A stretch of 64,000 nucleotides of DNA, taken from positions 22,148,704-22,212,703 of the forward strand of contig JAAONU010000010.1 of the NCBI GenBank assembly GCA_012932295.1, in the 5' to 3' direction. This DNA comes from Cyclina sinensis. Its lineage: Eukaryota; Mollusca; Bivalvia; Venerida; Veneridae. Position numbers and translations under genes: made by a program. Shown in pieces: positions 23,730 through 35,835 of this stretch. Within the stretch, counting starts at the first letter, position 1. Each line of letters opens with the position of its first letter. The notes under the pieces are model-generated. The model was not told the origin of the DNA. It saw nothing but the letters and a program-made list of their open reading frames with translations, and did not search any database.

Positions 23730-26700
23730 AACCAATAATAATATACTCTTCAGTCGGTCATCGTTACTTTTTCCTTTATACATGTTGTCAAAATGACAGA
23801 AATTCGACGAATTATAATTCATTTTTGAAACTTAAATAGCTACAAAATTGCGTGATGAGAGAAAAGCTTTAGATGTTGTTCGAGATACAGAAATTGAGAT
23901 AAGTTTCAAATTACTTTTCTAATAGACAAGAAAAATGTTTTTGCAATCACTTTGAGTATACAATGACTTGCTCTAAAAAGAAGAAAAAATCATTAAAAAA
24001 GAATTGGTTTTAATATAAAACACATAGTTACAAAAGTTGAAGTAGAAACATTCAAAGTTAGATTAGTGAACTATGTTTACTTTAATCTTAAATTTTCAAA
24101 TTTTCAAATAAGCTAGGATTGCTTAAATGAATAAAAATTTAGATCATAAGCGTGACACGGTAATGGAAAATGCAAATTAGCAAAAACAATGCACGATTCA
24201 GTCAGAACGTATGATAAGAATCATTATTTTATTTGAGCATAAGACAAAAACATGCAACACGATCGAATGTATAAATAAATGAATAAATGAGAAATATCGT
24301 TGCAAATTTGAAATGTTCTGTAGAACAATCAAGTAAATATTAATCTTATTCGTACTTTTTTTTCAGAATGTAGAAGATATGGTATTTTTAGTCTTCTGCT
24401 CGTTATCGTCTTCGGCCATGTTGCACCTAAATCAAAACGTACTCATTATAAACATTAATTTTATTTCTTTAACATTTTTTCATGTGGAAAATATGTAATT
24501 AACGTTAACGATACAGAAAAAAATAACAGTAATTTCAAATTTTCCAAGTAAATCCTAACGACAGTCTTGTGTTAGCTAAATTTCGCTCTCTTGCGGCATA
24601 ATTCTGGACTATCACCCTTACTAACTGAGTGATTTATTTCTTTAACATATTATATATCAGTTAATCTCAGGATTAATGATTATAAAATAAACTTATTACA
24701 ATCGTCAAATATATATTCAATTCTTGAATTCTGTCATCGAGATCTTCCTCGATTGCTATTTCTGAGAAGATAATTCATTTGTAAATTGTTCGAGTATTCC
24801 TTTTTTTAATAACAAATTGAAGACAGAACAACTCATTTTTTCTTAATATGTAAATTATTTAGTATGTGCATGATTTGGAAATTGGAAAGACATATTTACA
24901 TAGAATGCACGTTATTACTAGAACAATACTGACACGAGGTTGTTGAGTGTGTGTAATGGTTGACCTAAACTGTCCTCTTATTGTTATTCCAACGCAAGGA
25001 CTTACCATTTTAACCATTCTAACTTGAAAGGCAGAGGTTATGTACCATTACCAATCTAATTGCATTTTGATTAATGCTCATAAATTTATAAAACTTAAAT
25101 TATGTCTATGGCTCTTGCAAACAAAAGTCATTTTAGAAATGCGTTCAAAGTTCGCGATGTTCACGTATTACACGGTTTACAACTTGGAAACGACAGTTCT
25201 GATGGGCATTCTATATTCTTTTCGGAAACACATGTTGAAAACAACTCATGAACTGAATGTTGCCCTCTAATATCTATGCTCTGATTTATTCATATTTTTG
25301 CCACTCTACACACAGACAATTTCTTTCTACTCCAACGTACTTTGATTTTGAATATATTGTATGTTATGATACAAATTAGGTTACACATTCGGCCAATATT
25401 TAGCCAGCACCCTTGGCAATGTCTATTGTCTCCTAGATTAATTTGCCTATATATTTAAAATCACTCATTTAGACAGCTCTCTTTATCGATCTTATCATCA
25501 TTTCATGACGCCCTATGCTGTTAGGAAATTAAGGTGTGGCTATATTAAAATTTATTTTAAATTAATATCTCCATTTTACGAAGGCGCATTAATAAAGACC
25601 TGTTCTGAACACAAATTCTTTTTTCGAAGGAAAAGTTGTTTTATGTTCTTTTAACAAATACTAAATAAATAATGTTCATTTTTACAATGAGGCTATATTT
25701 AGACACGACATTCTCCTCTTTACTTCTGATAAATTAGCGCGTGACAATATGCCATTCCCCAACTTTGGAGCGTCAACCTTCTCTCTGCGTTTGACACGTG
25801 TATCGGACAGTGGAAGAAACGTTTGTGCATTGACATAAAGCATCTAGTCTATAAAGTTCAAACTGATAATCCAGAATCACGGATACATTTATATTGGAAA
25901 TGCAAGTTATTTACTTTAGAAGTATTCAAAAACTTGGTATTTTACAAATGTAAACAAATTTGACTGATGACTGAAATACTAAACACAGTTTCAAAATGTT
26001 CGAAAGCTAAATATTGTTACAGTAGATTCTTACCACTCGGCGAATCAATACTTTACCATCGACTTTGTAAGATATTTATTATTGCAAGAACATTTATTTT
26101 AATTTCACTAACAATCATTTAGATCTACCATGTTCGATTATCTTCTTTTTCAAAATATGATTATTTTCCTAGAGAAATATCGCAACTTGATCAGAAAACA
26201 GCTTTGAAAAATCAGATGTACCATTAAATAGGACATTAATTAACAAAGTTAGCACCGGTATATGCCATTTTGTTCTACTTGATTAAACATGTGTCAGTTT
26301 TTTATTGGTAAAGAGACATCATTCTAAGATTATGTTCTTAGAAAACTGTTTGACAAAATTTGATGTCAGCTCATTTACACGTTCAGCACTTGTAACACGT
26401 GCTTTTGACATACATAGCAGTTCTGCTTTCTTTAATCAGACACTGTTAAGCTGTTTCTCTTGTCCTGTAGTTCTAAAAGGTTAGAGATGAAAACGAGTTT
26501 TTGTTAAATTAAAACGAAAATTGCTACATTGAACAAACTGAAACCGTTTCAGTTTATTTCAGATAAGCAGAGTCCCACTTTATGTGGGAAGCATTAGCAT
26601 TATACAATAAATATATAACATACAATCGTTAACATAATCGCATGACTAAAGGAAAACGGCTACAATTTACGTATCTAATCAAGTTTGTAAAATATAGTTC

Positions 26701-27310
26701 GTATAGTGTATATAATTTTTATAGTTGCAAGTGGGCCTAATGTATGTCAGAAATGTTTTGAAATTACATAGGGTAAAAAAAAAATGTACGTATTACTTAG
26801 AGTGGATGCTGGTTATTGCTTTTATATATTGAAAAGGGTCAAAATACCAGTTTCAAAAACTCATTCATTATAAAGACGCGCTGGAACATGGTTAATGTTC
26901 TATCAAATTTTCAAATCTTATCTTGTAAACAGAGTTGATGTTATCCTTGAAGTTGAATAAATCAACATCTATAGCTATTACGAAAATATACATATACACA
27001 TATTAACATTCATGTGTACATACACATACTGCCATAGATATATGCTCTTAAGTAAAATATTTAAATATCTCTAAATTTACAAAACATCTATACACAAGAT
27101 ACCGGTATACACATCTGAAATGTCACAAAACAGGGCATGAATTCTGATATTGGTTATTTTTGTTATTCCACGAAAGAAGTATTCGAATCGAAACTACAGC
27201 TGAAGTGTTACAATATTCTATTTGTCTTTGCCAGATTGTAACGCAGTAGATAGAGATGGGGTTATCAATTTTAAATGAGCGAACTACATTAAAGCCTATG
27301 TACTACACCA
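23730..27310. other. Long AT-rich stretch without genes
   Basis: I see no coding block, RNA gene or complete transposon. Fragments such as cggaaattgaatatgcaaat (about 23018) and cggtaatggaaaatgcaaat (about 24159) are similar and may mark a very old duplicated segment. Confidence 0.45.
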
Positions 27311-27317
27311 TTTGCAA

Positions 27318-27432
27318 ATACATAAATACATACACATACACACACACATACATACATACATACATACATACATACGTACATACATACATACATACATACA
27401 TACACATATACATTATACACACACATACAGTG
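27318..27432 (+). repeat. (ACAT)n microsatellite
   Basis: Dominated by tacatacatacatacata with short cacacaca interruptions. Confidence 0.95.
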
Positions 27433-27920
27433 TCGTAGGTACATGCAAATACATTTTATATATGCCTAGGTGAATAATTACCTATACATACATTTGCAGA
27501 AAATATTTATACACAGAACTATTAACAGATACTTATCGATCTGTAAAAGTGCTCTAGGAGTCGTAAGGAAACGTTGATGTCACCCAGCTTTCTTAGCATC
27601 CTAACTCCGAAAACGAAATTTAAATCAGACTGCTATAGCCTGACATATAAACGTTTAAAGAATAAGTTTCAGTCATTACTAGTCATACTTTTGGATACTG
27701 AAAATCTATTTATTTATTAGAACGTACAACATTTGCCAGAGATATACAATAGTCTATTTCTGAAAAAATGCTTCCAATGCAGATTGTTATCGGACTTTTT
27801 TTTACTTCTACAAATCTGATCAGTGGCTTAAATGAAATAAATCATCTACAGTATTTCATTATCTTATCACAAAATATACTAAGATTTTTCAATTTATTAC
27901 AATTATCCGTCGTGAGCAGT

Positions 27921-28328
27921 TCAATAAATTTTAACATATTTGTTCTTGTTCTTGTCAATATATTTATTTCTATCTGTGTTAAAAATAGGACACATTAAAA
28001 TATAATGGTATTCATCGCCTAGTTCATGACAATTCGAACATTTTCTATCATTTTGTGGAACATTTCTCCATCGGCCAGTTTCTATAGGCAGTCGGTGGTT
28101 TCTAGTTAAAAATCTGATTAGTGTTGTACAGTAATAAGAAGGCAGCTTGTTAATAAAGGGGCTTCGTGTGAAATTTGTTTTGTAATATTTATACAAATTT
28201 GTAGCCGATGTATTGGCTATCTGTGCAAACCAGCCCTGAATAAATACATCTTTAAAGTTTTTGAAAAGATGACTTAATGAACCATTTGCGACTAATAAAG
28301 CTCTGGCTGTACCAAATTCCAGATAAAC
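27921..28328 (-). pseudogene. LINE ORF2 C-terminal zinc-binding tail
   Basis: On the minus strand the frame is open from about 28328 to a stop at 27921. It reads ARALLVANGSLSHLFKNF, then FIQGWFAQI, then LIRFLTRNHRLPIETGRW, then a C-x2-C...H-x4-C cluster (CSNCHELGDEYHYILMC). This IETGR/DEYHY/CP pattern is the C-terminal region after reverse transcriptase in many invertebrate LINE endonuclease-RT proteins. The reverse transcriptase itself is absent, so this is a truncated copy. No internal stop occurs in this stretch, so decay is moderate. The neighbouring sequence to the left has no LINE 3' tail that I can define. Confidence 0.8.
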
Positions 28329-28383
28329 CTAGACTGCATATATTGTATTTGACATTGTCTATCCACAGTGATTTTAACTTATT

Positions 28384-29085
28384 ATGCCCCCACAAAGTGG
28401 GAACATATAGCGTTGCACTTGTCCGTCAGTCCGTACGACCGTACGTCTGTATGTACGTCCCGAAATTTTGTGAACGCAACTCCTCATAAACCGGATGGCA
28501 GATTTTGCTTAAACTTTCAGGAATGAACAGCATCAATGTGTAGATGATAGTAAACGAAGGAATTTTTGCTTCGACCAAATTTAACGGAATTATGGCCCTT
28601 TGTTGATTTTTTCACTATATACCGTAAAGTGAAATAAATTTGTGAACGCAACATCTCATAAACCGGATGGCAGATTTTGCTTAAACTTTCAGGAATGAAC
28701 AACATCATAGTGTAGATGACAGTAAAGGAAGGATTTTTTGCTGCGACCAAATTTAACGGAATTATGGCCCTTTGTTGATTTTTTTCACTATATACCATAT
28801 AGCCAAATAAATTTGTGAACGCAACTCCTCATAAACCGGATGGCAGATTTTGCTTAAACTTTCAGGGATGAACAACCTTAATGTGTAGATGATAGTAAAG
28901 GAAGGAATTTTTGCTGCGACCAAATTTAACGGAATTATGGCCCTTTGTTGATTTTTCCACTATATACCATAAAGTGAAATAAATTTGTGAACGCAACATC
29001 TCATAAACCGGATGGCAGATTTTGCTGAAAATTTCAGGGATGAACAACCTTAATGTGTAGATGATAGTTAAGGAAGGGTAATGTT
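28384..29085 (-). mobile_element. Tandem-array element, four 172-173-bp units, minus orientation
   Basis: Units beginning tgaacgcaac start at 28471, 28643, 28816 and 28988, a period of 172-173 bp. They share aaaccggatggcagattttg, acggaattatggccctttgt and nearby blocks. At its left edge a run of cgtccgt/gtacg strings and an end attatgcccccacaaagtgg correspond, in reverse, to the GGAC tract and the TATA-CCCCC/GGGGGCATA 3' hairpin of the element at 59079-60481. So the element lies backwards here. Both strands show spurious open frames across the array. Confidence 0.8.
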
Positions 29086-29099
29086 TTTTACGGGACCTG

Positions 29100-29565
29100 A
29101 CACACCTGGGGTTTCTATACTTTAATCTGTAGTTAACTTTCATGTGCAACATTTTTTAAAATTTTAGCTGCTTACTTTAATATCAGCAACATGTAATTAC
29201 TTGTGTGTCTCTTTCTTCGTCTTCGCTAATGTGATTCCTCATAGTACATAAATGTTTACAACATTTTTATGTCGTCTATTCAAAGAATAAGGAGGTCTAT
29301 TGTACTTGCGGCGTGGCTATCGGGTTAAAGTTTTAGGGCAAGCTTCTCATTTTCACTATTTCTTCCTTTTCTACTGCAGATATTTGGTTCAAACTTGGCC
29401 GTAGACTGTGTCATTCCATCAAGGCCCATAACTCTGTTAAGCATTTTTATTAATTATTCCCCTTTTAAGACTTTGAAAAATCTTTAATTTCAGGCTTTTA
29501 TTATACCTTCAAGCACTAAGAATAGTCAAGCGTGCTGTCCACCCGACAGCCCTTGTTTCTATCTA
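29100..29565 (-). mobile_element. Element with CAAGGGCTGTC hairpin end, minus orientation
   Basis: Read from the right on the minus strand it starts acaagggctgtcgggtggac followed by agcacgcttgactattc. The end folds as ctgtc/gacag. It is clearly related to the element starting at 61305 (caagagctgtcagtggagac). Non-coding; the other end is not defined. Confidence 0.6.
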
Positions 29566-29640
29566 ATTTTGAAATAAAAGGACAGCATTAATAATATACA
29601 AAACCTTTCAATTCATTTGCAACTACAGAACAGAATTGTT

Positions 29641-29738
29641 CCCCACCTAAATCTTACATACAGAATATACATGCTCTTGTTTATGAGCACTTATGCATAG
29701 TGGGGGCATCCGTGTCCTATAGACACAGTTCTAGTTTT
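29641..29738 (-). repeat. Fragment with GTGTC-TATAG-GACAC hairpin and ATGCCCCCAC
   Basis: On the minus strand it reads ctagaactgtgtctatagga, then cacggatgcccccactatgc. It is the end of another interspersed repeat, short and truncated. Confidence 0.55.
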
Positions 29739-29739
29739 G

Positions 29740-30600
29740 TGAATGCATTTCATAGATGAAGTTATATACTTTTGCAGACAGTTTGGTAGTTCTTTCACTT
29801 TCCGTGTTTTCAATTAATCTTGCCCAATAAGCCAGTAATCAGTTTTAAATGTGACAAAGGTATTACCTCAAGTTCCCCATATATCATGTATGCTGGGGTG
29901 GACTTCTTTAAGTTGAATATATATTTATAAAATTTACAAAACATTAGATTCTTGGCCCAAACTTTGCCGCGTGATAAGCCTTTCTAAAAGAAATTGAACT
30001 CTGGGGAAAAGCCATCTAAGAGCCAAGGGACACAATTTGAGCAATCTTGGTAAGAGAACTCATGAATGATTTATATCTCTGCTCTAGGCCTTGTGGTTTC
30101 AGACAATATGATTTTTCAATTTTCTTCTTCCTGTTACCATAGTAACCAGATGTTTAAATGGAATAAATTCTTTCAACTACAACAAATTCAAAGTACATTT
30201 TTATAAACGTTTTTATTAATTACAAAAAAGATGTGAAAAGGAGTTTACATTTAAATAATCAAGCAATAACATATCAATATCCTGACTCAATGATATGGTA
30301 AGGCCTTTACAATGTCTAACAGTTGTTTTGTATTTGGCAATTAACATAAACGTAAAAAAATAAAACTGAAAAACACAGACAATATTTACCTACAATACTT
30401 GCTACTTGTGCAAATATCCCTTTATCTCTAGGCAGCAGATAAGATCTCGATAAAACTCTCTTGTATAATATCAGAAATTTTACATAACTACTTCTATCTG
30501 ATGATAAATTTTATCATGCATGTTTTTTTCTACAAAATGATACCATGATAATCCAAATTGGACTTTAACTGAAAAAGGTTTAATACAAAGAAGAAAAGAC
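29740..30600. other. Non-coding DNA, no feature seen
   Basis: AT-rich spacer without coding or repeat structure that I can support. Confidence 0.5.
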
Positions 30601-30630
30601 CATGTTGACTAATGAATGGATGGAATTTGT

Positions 30631-30775
30631 CCATATATCTTCTTACTGCCCATCATTTGTCCATATATCTACATACTGCCTATCATTTTTCCATATATCT
30701 ACATACTGCCTATATATCTACATACTGCCTATCATTTGTCCATATATCTACATACTGCCTATCATAATTTCCACA
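30631..30775 (+). repeat. 30-bp minisatellite
   Basis: About five copies of ccatatatctacatactgcc followed by tatcatttgt, one copy shortened by 7 bp. Because 30 is a multiple of three it gives spurious repetitive open frames. Confidence 0.9.
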
Positions 30776-30977
30776 ATGCATTCAATACTTTCACAGTAAA
30801 GAGAGGATGTGTTACGGTCTAACGCATACCTTCCTATAATTCTATAAATATATACATGTAATTTATATTCTAAGATGCATTGCATCTTTGTTAAGGACTT
30901 TCTTGTTGAGTATGAATATTTACAAACACAATTAGATATCTATGCTCTTCAATAACTGAAAACACATTTTACAATAA

Positions 30978-31029
30978 AACACACACACACGCAAACGCGC
31001 ACGCACGCACGCATGCAAGCACGCACGCA

Positions 31030-31060
<31 letters not shown>

Positions 31061-31062
31061 CA
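30978..31062 (+). repeat. (AC)n / (GCAC)n microsatellite
   Basis: acacacac flanking a gcacgcacgcacgc core. Confidence 0.95.
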
Positions 31063-31727
31063 AAAACCCGCTGAACAATGAATCTAACATACAACCAGAT
31101 ACATTTACTTTTAACAAAATGCTCTTCAACAATATCATCTATATACAAATTATTTAACAGAAAATGGCTTGCAAATTTTCTACACGTGAAATCATAAAAA
31201 ATACAGTTTTGAGTAAAGTAATTTCATCCCAGTTATACAATGGGGGGGACCTCTACATACAAACTGATCCAAAACTGGTACATGTGAGATAAGACATGAG
31301 GTTACTGTAATAACCTATACAAATATGTTCATGTATATATTTATATATAGCTATGGCAATATTTATGTATCAAATAATACAGCAGCACCTGACCCCATGG
31401 GCCTATAAGTTACCTTCACATAGATAATCTTATATGAGATATTAGAAATACAAAAAAACAAACCGTCCTAAGACAGCACACTCAAATGTATGCAACTTAT
31501 ATCTTCTCGCCAATCACAGTGTGAGAAGCAAACCTTGATTTACTTTTTACAGTCGAGCTAGAAATATAACGGATTATCTGCTTCACTATAATAGTATAAT
31601 TTTGAAGCACATTTGTTTGCAAATTTCATTCTAAATGTCACAAAAAAGAAGAAACAAAAACTAATATGTATGGTATATCTTTGGTAACAATATGCTTTAA
31701 CAATACATTTCGAACATTTTCATGGTG
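31063..31727. other. Non-coding DNA, no feature seen
   Basis: AT-rich with no open frame of note. Confidence 0.5.
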
Positions 31728-31949
31728 TTAATTCGGTAAAACTGATAGCCTGTTCTCTTCTAGCAACTGGTTAAAGCTATCACATGTTAAAACATTGCTT
31801 AGTATATCAGAAATTATATAACTGTACATAATACATTTCAGAAGGAAGTATGTCTCTGACTCACATTCAACTAATTCTTGTGTACAGAAAATACAGTCAG
31901 TGCACATATGGTTCACTAAAGACATCACGGGAAAACAGCATTCAGACAT
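31728..31949 (-). pseudogene. Possible decayed LINE zinc-binding tail
   Basis: A 73-codon frame with CTDCIFCTQELVECESETYF followed by LLKC. This resembles the C-x2-C ... E-x-E-x-[HY]-FLLxC cluster at the end of LINE ORF2 proteins, followed by a helical DILSNVLTCDSFNQLL stretch. The expected upstream blocks are not readable in any frame (31950-32340 has stops and composition drift). It is either a very old LINE tail or a coincidental match; the cysteine spacing is the only support. Confidence 0.35.
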
Positions 31950-32690
31950 CTGTTATAGTATTGAGATATTATGGATATAGCGAATTCAAAATCAGCAAAA
32001 CTGCAAGATTTCTTGTCTACTTTAATGAAAAGTGAAGTAAAAAAATTTAAGTCAATATTTTGTCTTTTACAACAATTAAAACCTATTTTGTGGCAAATTT
32101 CTTGATGAGCTTTACTATGGCAACAGGTAATGAAGAGTTTTTTCTCTGATATAAAAGTAACTATGTTTCCTGGTAAAACGCAATGCTGACTGATAGCCAA
32201 CATAATTTTTATAAAAAATTTGATACATTGAAAATGTGTTATATTTTACAATGAAATGGCTAGAATTTAAAGATAACCAATTCTTCCATATTAACTTATT
32301 GTCAACAGCGCCTAAGATACAAAATGTCATCAACGCTTAATTTTAAGAAAACCGAGGTTTGCACAGTCATATTCCTTTTAAACATATCATAACGATTCTG
32401 TTCTATGTAGGAATCTGAAATCTTCAGACATTAATCCAGAGTTATCACAGGTATTATCATAAAGATAATAAAGGTATTTCAATCTGTTCAGTCAATACTC
32501 TTTTTCCCGTGACTTATGACATATATTCTTGATAAAACAAATAAACAAAAATACAGTTTATATATAGTATTTACTATCACAACAAAAGTTTCCAATGACA
32601 TATATCTATTTACATAAATATAGGTTTTTAAAGGCTAACATCATTTTTTAAGTCACTTCTATATTAGACTAGCTTCAATTATTTACAATT
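31950..32690. other. Non-coding DNA, no firm feature
   Basis: Two overlapping minus-strand frames of 72 and 92 codons are present but lack recognisable motifs. Confidence 0.45.
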
Positions 32691-32693
32691 TCG

Positions 32694-32785
32694 CATTCAA
32701 GTCTGCAATGTCTGGTTCCTACAACTCCACATTCAAGTCTGCAATGTCTAGTTCCTACAACTCCACATTCAAGTCTTTGATGATT
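32694..32785 (+). repeat. 36-bp tandem repeat, about 2.5 copies
   Basis: cattcaagtctgcaatgtct followed by ggttcctacaactcca, starting at 32694, 32730 and 32766. Confidence 0.85.
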
Positions 32786-33789
32786 AGTTTCAGTATTCCA
32801 GTAAAATTGTTCACTACTTCACATGTTCAAAAAATTCTTCATTACTTCAAAATTTACTAATTCAGAAGTTTGTATTGTTTACTCTTTCACCTTTTTATTG
32901 ATACAATCATGACACATTCTCATATATGCCATATGTTTTGAGGATCTCTAATGTGCTCTTTGTCATTCAAACAGTGAAAAAATTTGGTTCCAGCCAGGGT
33001 GTTATGCAGAAACATTCATGATTAAGAAACTTATGTACAAAGGAACAAACCATTTTGTTTTCTAAACTAACACACTATTTTGATTGAAATTGTTGGATAG
33101 AAAAGACATCATTCATCATAATTTTCTCTACAATTTGACTGACTGACTGACTAAGTAAATCTAGTAACATCAATTACTTAATTTCTTAAATACATAATTT
33201 ATATTTTTTCTATCTTAGGTCATAATACTGTACTTATTTCTTGCAGAGTGATTCCAAGGTAAGGTTTCTTCTTTGTGTGCCAAATATTACTTTTAAACCT
33301 TATTTCAAATACATGTACATGACAGTTACTCGTGCTTACTGATGTGCGACGCCCTGAACAGTTTATAGATTTGTGTGGCTCTCTGTGACATTATGTGACC
33401 TCCTAGAAAATCTTCAGTATTACACTGGATGATAATTTTATAGCCGTTTCTCCCAACTTAGAAAAATATACAGGCATGAAAAGGTCGAAACTTTTATTCA
33501 CTAAGTTGACACAACAGTTTGGCTCCTCTTGCAATACAGTTGTCGTGGGGTGGGGGGGAGAGAACTGTAGATATACAGCCACTAGATAGTTGGTAGATTG
33601 TCCTAAAAAAGTAAGTACATTGTATAATATTCTCAAAAAATCTTTTTTAATGGAATTAAACACAAAAAGTATAGATAAAATCTGTGGATAAAAACATTGC
33701 AATTTCAACTATCAAGCTGAACTCAATGACCACTATGCTTAAGAAAACCAGGAAACCAAACTTTTGAAATTTTTCTTGTTCATAAGATA
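32786..33789. other. Non-coding DNA
   Basis: No gene supported. A G-run (ggggtgggggggagag) lies near 33547-33561. Confidence 0.5.
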
Positions 33790-33859
33790 TTCATACATAA
33801 AATGTCAGATTAGACATTAAACTATTCATACATAAAATGTCATATTAGACATTAAACTA
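33790..33859 (+). repeat. 35-bp direct tandem duplication
   Basis: ttcatacataaaatgtcaga and the following ttagacattaaacta occur twice head to tail with one difference. Confidence 0.9.
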
Positions 33860-34399
33860 TAATCATGTTATTCATTCACACTAATAAACATAGGAACTTC
33901 TCCTCATCAAGAACAATATGCAATGCGGGAAAGAATGTGTACCTACAAAGCGTGGCCATATTATCTGATGGGTATGGTACTACATGTCAGGTTCCATGTG
34001 GACTATTGGTAGCTTAGCACTTTTTTCCGCAGGTAATGTATAAATCCTGTTCATAGTTTCCAGGCACCCATTTGGTTCGGTTTAAATGAGTTCGACAGCC
34101 TGTAACAGTCAAAGTTATATATCAGATAATCAACTGACCTGACCATCTTTCCTGAAACAATAAAGAGTCCAATTATCTGAAATGAAAAAAAAACTGTAAT
34201 TATTGATAATGGTCCACTGCCGAGCTCAAACCCATGGCATTAAATCAAGAGAAGTAACTGTAAGTAAACCATGGACCAACAAACCATCCTCTGGTACATT
34301 CAGCTGCATCAAAAACTGGAGTATACACTTATCAAACTGACTATCATTTTTAAGATAAAAGTTTAGGAATAAAACATCGAAAACAATTTTTTAAAATAG

Positions 34400-34870
34400 A
34401 TTTGCTACCTTGACTTTGCCTGACAAATCAAGAAAGACAATCACCATCAAGATATGCACAAGGGCGATCAGTGATCACATGTGTCGCCTGATGATAGCCA
34501 ATTAAACAGTAGTATTGAGAGGTGATTGGAGGTGATTGGACAGTTTGTAGGCTAAAACGCATTTTTTTATTCAAGGGCCATAACTCAGCAGAACAATCCT
34601 GTAACAGTTCATTATAATTGCTTGAGCAGTATAAGAGAAGTAGTCCAGACAAACTTTAAAAATAAAAATCATTAAAGGGCCATAAATCTGACAAAAATCA
34701 TTGAACTGGAAAATGCTGAAGAAATGCACAACTAGACTTGGTACTGATTATTCCTGTAAAGTTAGGAAGAAATCGCACCAGTAGTTTCTGAGGAGTAGTT
34801 CGGACAAATTTTGTGACGGACAGACAGGCGGACGGACAAACAGACGACGGAGAAGTGATCGCTATATGTC
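34400..34870 (+). mobile_element. Non-autonomous repeat with GGAC tract (partial)
   Basis: Contains gggccataa(c/a)tc blocks (34573, 34678) and ends with a ggacagacaggcggacggac tract at about 34817-34850, followed by gtgatcgctatatgtcgcc. This matches the 3' arrangement of the other tandem-array elements (unit text, GGAC tract, end), but it has at most two diverged units. Confidence 0.5.
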
Positions 34871-35835
34871 GCCGGTAAGTCGTAGAAGGTGCCACAAAAT
34901 GGAAATGAAAAGTAACAATTACTGTATAATAATGAGCAAATGTTAAAGATTACAGAACTGCCTATACATGAAAATGACAATAATGATATGTAACAATACA
35001 TAAACTCAACACTAGACTGCAAAGTAACTCTGCAAATTTCAAACTTGAATTTGGCCATCTGTATGTAGACTTCCTTTTGTCTTTTGATCACACAGTACTT
35101 AGATGATTTATATGCGGAAAATACTTTGTAGTGTAACTCTGCAAGGTGCCAGTAAAAACTCCTGCAAACAAAGATTTTTAATTGATTTATTTACACTTCA
35201 ACACAAATAGAAAACAATTCTTAAAACTTGTATTAATCCTTCATAATGACAGCCTCCTGGGTTCAAACCAGTTCTCACATCAAAAGTGAAGAATGCAGAC
35301 GACACTAGGGACGTCACTACCATCTGGATTTGAACCAGTGACTTGTCACTTGGTACTGTAGTATTGCATTGAGATGCAACTTATTTACTCCTGCAATTTA
35401 TATCAGTCAATTTTACTTCCATAAAATATGTTGACTTTATCATGGAAAGTCAATGATCAAATTCCAAAGTTGATTTAAAGTTATTTACCAGGTAAAAGAG
35501 TAATTGTGGAGTGATTTTGAATGGCAGCTTTCTGTATATGACAAATTCTGTCTGATCTTCTGTATGTATTCTCATAAGCTAAGCTTAGGTAATAATTGGA
35601 CTATAAATAAGCCAGTCTGTTTGAATGATGGTCTTGAATAAAGTTTCCACAACAAAAACCTCTTTATTTGTGTTAAAATCATGTTATACAAAACACTGAA
35701 ATTACTTCAATCTAGAATTCAGAACAAAATGTTCTATTTTTTACACCTTATTTATTATAAAGACCATTTTTAGATTGGCTTTATATCTGACAAGAAATCG
35801 GTAAAACCGATGGATGCTCCCCGAAAAAATGCCAA
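34871..35835. other. Non-coding DNA
   Basis: No gene. A perfect tRNA-type B box (ggttcaaatcc on the minus strand, about 35328-35338) is present without a clear A box; perhaps a SINE relic. Confidence 0.4.

Noticed and set aside
27256..27438. 60-codon frame with YIHTYIHT repeats
   Set aside because: Translation of the (ACAT)n microsatellite.
28517..29152. Two minus-strand frames of 93 and 96 codons with near-identical peptides
   Set aside because: Produced by adjacent copies of the 172-bp array; no motif and no independent coding signal.
28471..29160. Regularly spaced repeats resembling a CRISPR array
   Set aside because: Units are contiguous 172-bp tandem copies without unique spacers, in animal DNA, with a GGAC tract and hairpin end typical of a mobile repeat.
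32115..32333. Overlapping minus-strand frames as an upstream part of a LINE protein
   Set aside because: None shows the expected motifs, and the frames overlap each other; only the cysteine cluster at 31728-31949 is suggestive.
35325..35345. Possible tRNA or SINE (perfect B box ggttcaaatcc, minus strand)
   Set aside because: No acceptable A box, cloverleaf or A-rich/terminator end could be found around it.
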